DNA of 64,000 bases from Diadema setosum (Eukaryota; Echinodermata; Echinoidea; Diadematoida; Diadematidae), in assembly GCF_964275005.1 (NCBI RefSeq), contig NC_092702.1, positions 30,976,726 to 31,040,725 of the forward strand, given 5' to 3'. How positions within the stretch are numbered: the first letter of the stretch is position 1; each line of letters starts with the position of its first letter. The notes under the pieces are model-generated. The model worked only from the letters and a program-made list of their open reading frames with translations, did no database searches and was not told where the DNA came from. Of the stretch, positions 23,801 to 33,844 are shown in pieces. Made by a program: the position numbers and the translations under genes.

Positions 23801-26800
23801 CACTAGATATGAGGTTATTGATATTGTATCAGGCTTGAAAAACAAAAAAAAAGTTCAGGTTATGATGACATAAGCAATATGACATTAAAAGGTGTTATAT
23901 CTTCTGTTGCGGATCCTCTGGCACATATATTTAATTTGTCAATGTCAACGGGTGTGTTTCTAGAACAAATGAAAGAAGCTAAAGTTATTCCTATATATGA
24001 GAAATGAGATAAGTTAGATATAAATAAATATAGGCCTATTTCTCATTATCTTGTTTGTCCAAGATTTTAAAGAAAATTATTTATAAAAGAACGTTGAATT
24101 TTCTGAAAATGTATGGTGTTTTTACAAATTCGCAGTTTGGGTTCCGAGAAAAGCATAGCACCTATCACGCTTTGTTAAATTTTTTTGATAAAGTAGCACA
24201 TGCTTTAGATAATCACTCTCATTTGATTGGTATCTTCCTGGACTTCTCCAAGGCCTTCGACACTATAAATCATGATATTTTACTATACAAGTTGTCTCAT
24301 TATGGTACACGCGGGAAGGCCTTGGAGTGGTTCAGGAGTTATTTAACTGATCGCAAACAGAATGTTTTTTATTTTTAAACAATCATGACTCTGATATGAG
24401 AGAATTTAAGTGTGGCGTCCCATAAGGTAGTTTATTGTTTACATTAATGATTTTTGTGTTTCTTCCGATGTGTTATCTTTCATACTTTTTGCCGACGATT
24501 CAAATGTATTTTATTCACATGAAGACCCAAATACCCTAGTGCAGACAGTTAATTCAGAGTTCAAAAAAATTATGTGAGTGGATACGAGCAAATAAGTTGT
24601 CTTTAAATATAAAAAAAAACAACATATGCTTTTCAGTAATACTTTAGAATTATTTGAATATGGATATTTGTTTTGGTGATGCTGTTTTTGAAAGTGTTTC
24701 CCATACCAAGTTTCTCGGAATTACAGTCGATAATAAACTTCCCTGGAAATTTCATATTGATAATGTCGGTGAGAAAATTTCAAGTACCATAGGTGTTATT
24801 AATAGACTAAAATTGTCTATACCTCAATATTCGTTGTTTACATTGTATTCATCTTTGATATTACCCTATTTAAATTATGGAATTTTAGTATGGGGAAACA
24901 CTCATCAAATATTATTGGATACGGTTTTACTGCTACAAAAGAAGGCTCTTCGCATTATTTGTAACACCGTTCCATATTCTCATACAGATCCTTTGTTTTT
25001 TGATAATAAGATTCTGAAAATTAAAGATTTATTTTTGTTTCAACTCGGGCAATTTATGTATACTTATGATAATAGCTGCCTTCCTTTTATCTTTAACTCC
25101 ATGGTCATGAGCAACCGGACATATCATGGATATCCAACCAGACAGTCAAATGAATTTCATTTACCTTTATTAAGAACCGTGCTTGCTCAACAGACTTTCA
25201 TTTATGTAGGTTCAAGATTCTGGAACTCCCTTCCCATGGACATAAAAAATGCACCGTCATTGAATTCTTTAAAAAGAGATTGAAGATTTTTCTTCTGAAG
25301 TCTTATAATGCAACCGAATAAATATAATTCTGTAATGTATTTCGTAAGCACGACATTTTCTCCTCTTCTTTCACCATAGGCTGCGTTCTCTTGAGGCATC
25401 GACCATTTTTTACCGCGTTTAGTATTTTTGTATTCCATACGTGCACTCACGGTTACAGTGTGTTCCGCTGGAAAGCAGCTCAACACTGTTTCACTCTCGA
25501 AAACGCGTGGCTATTTGTCTCTGTGGGCTTCGCCCCTTGGTGTATGCATCAAAATAATTTAGGTTTTTTTCTCTCTCTTTCTCTCTCCCTTCCTCTTCTC
25601 CCTATTTTCTGTTCCCCTTTTTCACACTTTTGCTTTCTTTTTTCTTTTTTCTTTCTTTCTTTCTGTCTTTCTTTTTCTTTCTTTTGTTTTTCTATTTCCG
25701 ACTTTCCCAGTTTCCCGCACTCTTTGTTGTTGTAAGTTTTCACCCCCTTTACTTCCCCTCTTTCCCTCAGAGGTACCCACATGTTACAAGCATAGTCTTT
25801 TGAGTGGGTACCTCCACTTTTTTTTGCACAGAGTGTATAAATAGAGTGTATGTTTCTTTTTGTACTGAACACGTAGACATGAACATGTTGTTATCCCTGT
25901 CTGACTGTGTATATTATCAACGACTCGCATGTCAAACTTATATCATATTGTTTCTTGTACATTCTGTTGGAAAAAAAAAGTGAAAATAAACTTTGAACTT
26001 TGTCTCAAGAAAAATGAATGAAACATTCACGATTGAATAAGGGTTTGAGGGGACGTATATGAGCTTTTCATCAACAAAGGTGATCATAAGAAAGATCGTG
26101 GGACTTTGCTTTCGTCATTTCATTCAAAGTTTGATATTCCAGGATTGCAATCATACATCACCAAGGTTACTATAATTGTGTAAGAAGTCGGTATTTCTCG
26201 CACAATGTCGTTACTTACCGTAATATTTATAGAAGATTGCAAACACATCTGGAAACCCTCGACTCCCTGACAAAAGAAAATGTACCGAAATTAATTCGAC
26301 ATTGTGACATGAGAATGGTTCGGGTTTTTTTTTTTCATTTAAATTGAGATGTTCACGAAATATGTCATGCATTACTTCTGTTCTAAATTGTGATATTCTA
26401 TTTAGAAATAGAAGTTGAATTGAACTAAATCAAATTAAACTGACTTTTGAAAGCAGATAGACTGTGGATACGATGGGTACGGAAAAAAAATAACTAAGAC
26501 TGCTCCGTGACTTTGAAAAAAAAACTTTTGAAAATTTAGAACTTTGACTAATTGTTTGTACAAGTTACATCTTTTGTACATGAATGCATGTATCATTTCT
26601 CCTAAATGAAATTGCACTGTTTGTACAGTCTAGGATTGTTCACATGTGTAGAACCACATAATTCAGTGTGAACTAAATTGAAAATACTACTCTGTATGTT
26701 ACATTATTGCACCTATTTGCTACCCATACAGCAATACTGAAAAGTACTTTCATTGGTAATAAACGTTCACAAGTATGGTCTTAAAGGTAGGGAATACCTT

Positions 26801-29800
26801 TTACAGACCTCCCAAAATGCAGCAAAACATTAAATATGAACCTCAGGGGACTTGTTTAGGCCACTGCTGAGAATTTTGGAAGTCAACAGTTATCTACAAT
26901 TTGAATAATGCACAAAACTCAACTACTCAGTAGTTCTGTGTGTCAGCCACACTTAAGCCTTTTTGTTGCAGTCTTCTGTATTTTTTATCTATAAACACAA
27001 ATCTAAAAGTATAAGAGCTGATGTGATAACATATAGAGTGTGTGGCAAGAAAGTATATAGAAATGCTTGTAAGTTTTGATGAACTTTCTTCACAAAATAT
27101 ACATGATGGATACACATGCAGTGCATGGGTCTGCAAAGGTAGCCTAGTAATGTACTGGAATTTACGGTGAGCCCCGAAAAAAATTCAATTCAAAATCTAA
27201 CGGTCAATAAAAATGTACTAAATGTTACCTTCCACTTTCAATACTTTATGGGAGTTTCTAAAATGATACTCTCTTCAACATACCACTGCATTTATACAAC
27301 TCTTCATTTAAGGCATGCAAATGGGATTCCCTACCTTTAAGCAGGAGACGCACAAGGGGGACAATCTACATTTAGAGACTAGTTATTAAAGTCATGACAG
27401 CCCAATGGTAAAAGCATCATTATTAAATCAATTTACCTGACTCCCACACCGTATACGTGGATGAAGTGCTGTATATGAAATACGGTGTGGAGTAATATCC
27501 ATCCCAAGTACAGTTGTAGTTGCTTCCGTGGTCGACGACTACGACCCAGCCGTTGTCGACGTTGCATCCACCGTAGCTTCGATTCATGTAGAAGCGACGA
27601 TTTCCACCAGACGCGCTGGCGATCCGAAGAAGAAGAGGTTAATCAGATCACGCTTTTGGAGCATTGCAAATTAATGTGTAAACACAAAATAATACGAACA
27701 AAATGATGGGGTTTCATGTTACGTAAGGATCTGATAACTATTTCCTAACTTCATGGCACACCACCTCCCCTCCCCCCTCCCCCAAGACACACACATTCAT
27801 GTGCGCATACTTTGATGTTTTACACCCACGTTTAAAGGCAGCCGATTGCCATCCCTTATGGTTCGTAAACTACGAACGACCGAAGTTTGTGCATGCAATT
27901 GCGCAATGACAGACTTGGTGCTATATCCGTAAACGTGTGGGACAATGCTGCCACTGAGACACGTGTGTGTGTGTGTGCGTGTGTGTGTACACATCATACA
28001 CAAACATTGTCACCGCGAGCTGCGGTGATTGGAGGAGAGAGGCCAGAAGACGCGTGGCTCTTTTGGCCTCTCTTCATGCGCATGCGCACTGAGAGTGTGC
28101 GTCCATTCGGAAGCTCTCGTGGCTCGCTCGGACATCCATTTTGGGTTAGGAGATTTGTAGCATAGAGCTCTTGTAGGTTAGCGTGTTGTTCGCTGACCCA
28201 TTGAGCCAGCGCTATTCTCATTCGGGGTCACTACATTTGATACAGAATGGGGGTGGCAGCGTGTTGCGTTCGTCTCCATGCCGCACAAACCACTCGCCAC
28301 GACTGAGTGCCTTTAAGAATGTTTAAAACTCGCTGGGTTAGGCAGACTAGTGAAATTCCTGTTGGCAAACTTCATTTTATGAAACTTTTTTAGCCTCAAA
28401 GACCTCCCCCTTCCAGTGTCATTATGTCAGTCACCGTCTAATTATTGGCAACTATACCAATTATAATGTTCATCCGTATCAGGGCAACTACCCCCGAGGG
28501 CAATTACTCCCCGGCTAAGTACTCGTTAGTGATAAGGTTAGAGTAAAGATTAGGGTTAGGTTTAGGGTTAGAGTTTGGTTTAGTGTTAGGCTTAAGTTCA
28601 GGATTGGGATTAGGGCTAGGGTCAGGGAAGGGTCCGGGGTAATTGCCCAGGGGATAATTGCCCCAGACTCCCGATTCGGACTTATGCGTGGACGTATTCA
28701 CAATAAGGACTCCCTTCGAATAGCCACGTGATCGGCAAGTATTATCCCCATATTATCAATCGATGATGTCAACAAGTGTCAAACAGGTGCGAAGTTCTCA
28801 TGTCTTACCCCGCCATAGACTCGTAGTTCTTGGACTCGGACCAAATGTCGGTGTAAGGTGCGTAGGTGAGGTAGGCCGTGGCGTACCAACTTGTGTGACT
28901 CGTGCCCGACGTAGTGAAGGTGAAACTCATCATCTCCACTCCGCTTGAATAGAAGGCGAATTTTACCTGGTGTAAAATGTGTTAGAGAGAGGGAGAGATG
29001 ACGCACAAAATTGTGCTATTATGACGTCACAATCGTGAGGCTCAAACTTCTTTTTAAATTGGCTCTTCTAGTTTACCTATACTGCAAAACTCAACACTGA
29101 CTGAGCTCAAAATGTGATGAGTTTATGACACATTCTGTCTTTTCACAAAACGAGCAGGGAAGCATTTTTGGAAATGAATTTCACCCAGCTATTTGGAAAT
29201 GGCAAAGCAAGGAGGCGGAAAACCCACTGACCTCTTCGATGTCGCTGCTGTCATAGCTGTTGACAGCCGAGCTCTTGTACGACTCCGACGTGTCCGTCAG
29301 TATGTTGGCCGTCGTCGAGCCGTCGTTGTACGTATCCAACCCGGTGTACAGGTTGTATGCGTTCAGGGAGGACCCTTTGAATGTCTTGAAAACCAATTGC
29401 CAATCTGTGCACACATTAAAGAAGTGTCATCATTAAGGAGTTTTATTCTTGACCTGAGTCGGAAATGGAGAATGACCAGATAGGTGCCTGGGCAAACCGT
29501 CCGAAGAAACAGGTATTTTTTATGGTCCATTTTCTATTCTCCGCCAATAGCCTAGAAATTGCAGCTCTTAAAGGTAGGGGATACCTTTTACAGACCTCCC
29601 AAAATGCAGCAAAACATTAAATATGAACCGCAGGGGACTTGCTTAGGCCACAGCTTAGACATTTGGAAGTCAACAGTTATCTAAAATTTGAATAATGCAC
29701 AAAACTCAACTACTCAGTAGTTCTGTGTGTCAGCCACACTTAAGCCTTTTTGTTGCATTCTTCTGTACAGTGCTGTATTTGTGATCGATAAACACAAATC

Positions 29801-32800
29801 TAAAAGTACAAGAGCTGATGTAATAACATATAGAGTGTGTGGTAAGAATGTATATAGAAATGTTTGTAAGTGTTGATGAACTTTCTTCACAAAATATACA
29901 TGATGGACACACATGCAGTACATGGGTCTGCAAAGGTAGCCTAGTAATGTACTGGAATTTACGGTGAGCCCCGAAAACAATTCAATTCAAAATCTAACCG
30001 TCAAAAAAATGTACTAAATGTCACCTTCCACTTTCAATACTTTATGGGAGTTTCTAAAATGATATTCTCTTCAACATACCACTGTATTTATACAACTCTT
30101 CATTTAAGGCATGCAAATGGGATTCCCTACCTTTAAAGGTAGGGAATACCTTCTACAGACCTCCCAAAATGCAGCAAAACATTAAATATGAACCTCAGGG
30201 GACTTGTTTAGGCCACTGCTGAGAAATTTGGAAGTTAACAGTTATCTACAATTTGAATAATGCACAAAACTCAACTACTCAGTAGTTCTGTGTGTCAGCC
30301 ACACTTAAGCCTTTTTGTTGCAGTCTTCTGTATTTTTTATCTATAAACACAAATCTAAAAGTATAAGAGCTGATGAAATAACATATAGAGTGTGTGGCAA
30401 GAATGTATATAAAAATGTTTGTAAGTTTTGATGAATTTTCTCCACAAAATATACATGATGGATACACATGCAGTGCATGGGTCTGCAAAGGTAGCCTAGT
30501 AATGTACTGGAATTTACGGTGAGCCCCGAAAAAAATTCAATTCAAAATCTAACGGTCAATAAAAATGTACTAAATGTTACCTTCCACTTTCAATACTTTA
30601 TGGGAGTTTCTAAAATGATAGTCTCTTCAACATACCACTGTATTTATACAACTCTTCATTTAAGGCATGCAAATGGGATTCCCTACCTTTAAGAGAGAGA
30701 GAAAAAAACTTATTGCGCATGCTAACATTCGCTTATAAAAATCGTCCTCGCGTCGTGTGAGTTTGAATTTTCACTGTCGGTTCCGGGCCATTTTTGCGTC
30801 ATCTCAAATTCACACAGCAGAGAGCTACTCGATACAATGATCCTATGGGGGCGCCATTTTGCTTTGTAGAGGTTGCGTCCTCGCGTGATCTATACACAGC
30901 TACTAGGGAGTTTTCGCTACACTACGAGAATATGCGGAAGCAACAGTCTAGTTTGCAGGCACAAACCCTTGTTGGTCGTAAGGGAGTCTGCGTGCGCCAA
31001 GACTAATACATGCACCACTGCACTGCAGGTGGAGTGGTGCATGTACTAGTCTTGGCGTAGACTCCTTTACGACCAACAATGGTTTGTACATTATAGAACC
31101 TCTTTGTTTGTGCCTGCAAACTAGTGACAGTCCCCGTACTCGGACTCTCGTCCCCATATCCAAGCAGTTTCGCTTTCCTGTACAGGACGGAGGCGTGGGG
31201 ACAAGATTGCTGATTGGCTGGCTGGCTGGCTGGCTCACTCCTGCCCAGCATCGGGACCGTTATTTTGGCCACTCGTTTTCCCCAGGACGGGGACGGTACG
31301 TTCAATTCCCGGTCGCGTCGTGCTTGCGAAAACTCCCTATTTTGCAACACGACGCAGGGAGAGAGGAGAACAGCCAATGAAATCGTCATCTTAAACGTCC
31401 GCGTCGCAAATATAACACTCCCTTATATCATGAATGTCAACTGGAGAGTTCTATTGCAAAATGAGCTAAGAACCATTTTTAAACATTTCAAAGTAAGTAC
31501 ATCATCATAGAGCAAAATCAAACCTTTCCATTAATACCTCACTTGTGACATAACAAGGAATATTCTAGAAGTTTTGATTTAGAATATCCCGTATTTTTTA
31601 TTATTTTCTTTGTTTTTAGCAGCTTTTATCATGAATATCTCAACTTAACGAGAATGTATCTAGTTTGATCGTTTTGCGATAAAAGTCTTCAATTATTGTA
31701 CCCCTTCACACACCTATAGGCCAAGAGGGATACTGTGGGCATTAATTTTGTCCAGGAATTGATTAATGCACTAGACAAGATTCGAACCCCGGAGACTTTG
31801 TTTACATATCAAGACCATTATCCACCATATCACGGAGCTCTCATTGTATAAGTGAAAGAGGTTATAATCTGTTCAGACTTATTTGACAACACTCTTTGGT
31901 CACTTAGTTGTACTGCATCTTACTCATATTCAATTATGAGTGCATTATATAATCAAATGAAAAGAAATTAAATCAATGAAGTAAAACAGTATGATTTCTA
32001 CATTATTTACAAAAAATTATGGGACTAGAAACTTATAAAAGACAAACAAACAGAACCGACTCATCTGCTGAATTAATACGTGTATGCGCTAAATACCTTT
32101 ACATTCTATTCGCGCCTATTCACCACACTACCTTACCTGTCACTTATACCACTACCAAACCGCCTTGTAGCGAATGTCACGAAAACTGACAACCTCATAC
32201 GACACATGCTATTCATCCATGAAAATCATTTAACTTTATCTTAGTCCTCTCAAAACTCGCATACATTGCTAGGCATTGCTTGAACAAAGGAAGAGCTCGT
32301 TGGTTATGACATGACAATGATATAGACGATCGGATTGAATACGAAAAACAAGGGAAAAAATAGCCACCTTCCAGTCAGAACGATGTCCCTGGGATTTGTC
32401 TTACCGTCGATAAGTTCGTTTGCATCGGAGCCACACTCGGAGTAGCTGGAATAGTAGCACTCGTTTGGATAGACTGATCCGCAGTGAGTGCCCCCGGTGA
32501 AGCAGCAGGCACAGTCCTTACGAGTCGAGTCAAACGGGCAGGCACACCCTGTCCTGGTAGCAGTGTACTGGATGAGGGCTGATGAATGTGTGGAGAATAC
32601 AGAATGATCATATAGTCATAGAGGGACAATTTACTCTGTGTGTAATCAATATTACGAGAGCTTCAAAATGGTGAAATATTTTCATCATCTGACTGGGTTG
32701 AATCTTCAATAAGGTGGTTATCACATTATATAGACATAGTACACACACCACGTTGATGCCAGTATCACGCAAACAAACTTATGATAATAGTGATGATTAT

Positions 32801-33801
32801 TGATAATAACAATAATGATAATAATCTTATATATTTCAGCTTACAAAACAGTCAAAGTCAAATGACAACGTCTGCTTTACCTTTGCAAACACTAACTAGT
32901 TGCGTCGTGCAGGGATAGTCATCCCACGTGCCGCTGGAATAGATCCCTCCGCAGTTAGTTTGGTAGTTGCCGTTCGGTTCGCCACCATTCCAGTTGGTGT
33001 AGGTATTCGTACTGCCATCGTACCAAGTCCATGTTCCATCCGCATCCAAATCAGTGAAACCTGCGTCACGTGACATCAGCCATTCATGACATGAAGTGGA
33101 ATCGGCGCAAGAATCGATGTTTCTCATCACTCTCATTGTGATGTTTCAAAGAGTCAACAAAAGTTTGTATTGGCATCTTATGACTCCGAGACTGAAACTC
33201 TTTCCGGCATGGCATTCATCATATCTGGAAAGAAATATCTTTGGGGTTCATTTTGACATTATACTATAAACTATAGATGGGAAATAGCGTAGTATCACTA
33301 GGCCGTGCAATTTTCAATTTCCCAGCAACATGGGTATTACTCACTTGTTACCATTTTATGATTGCCATATTTTCGTTTCCCACTACAAAACTAAGTGATC
33401 ACTAATCACTAATTCTATATCGAATTAACGTTTAACCAGAAATTTAGGAGATTGTAACAAAGAAAATATGGAAGTCGATGTCACTCGCACGTTGAAGCAA
33501 GCAATTTGACCAAGATTTAAGATTTAAGATTTCATAATCATGATATACCGATATGAGCTTTGGAGTAGCCGCTGATGACGCTGGTCACGTGAGTGTTGAC
33601 GCCGCTGTCGGCGATGCTGGCGAGATTTCCGCCCTGCGTCACACACCATGCTTGGGCGTCTGGCCACGTCAGCGTGTCGGAGTTGAGGTAGTAGCAAGCC
33701 GCGCCGTATTGCTGCCAATTTCTACGGCACTGCGACGCTCCGTCTGGCAGATAATGATAATAATAATGATAGTAATAATAATAACAATAATAATAATAAT
33801 G

Positions 33802-33844
<43 letters not shown>

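Noticed and set aside
28538-28625. True chromosome end
   Set aside because: The TTAGGG units are degenerate, short and inside a gene intron with unique DNA on both sides.
26927-30488. Recurring minus-strand frames of about 70-88 aa
   Set aside because: They recur only because the TTAA MITE is present three times; no domain, no splice context.
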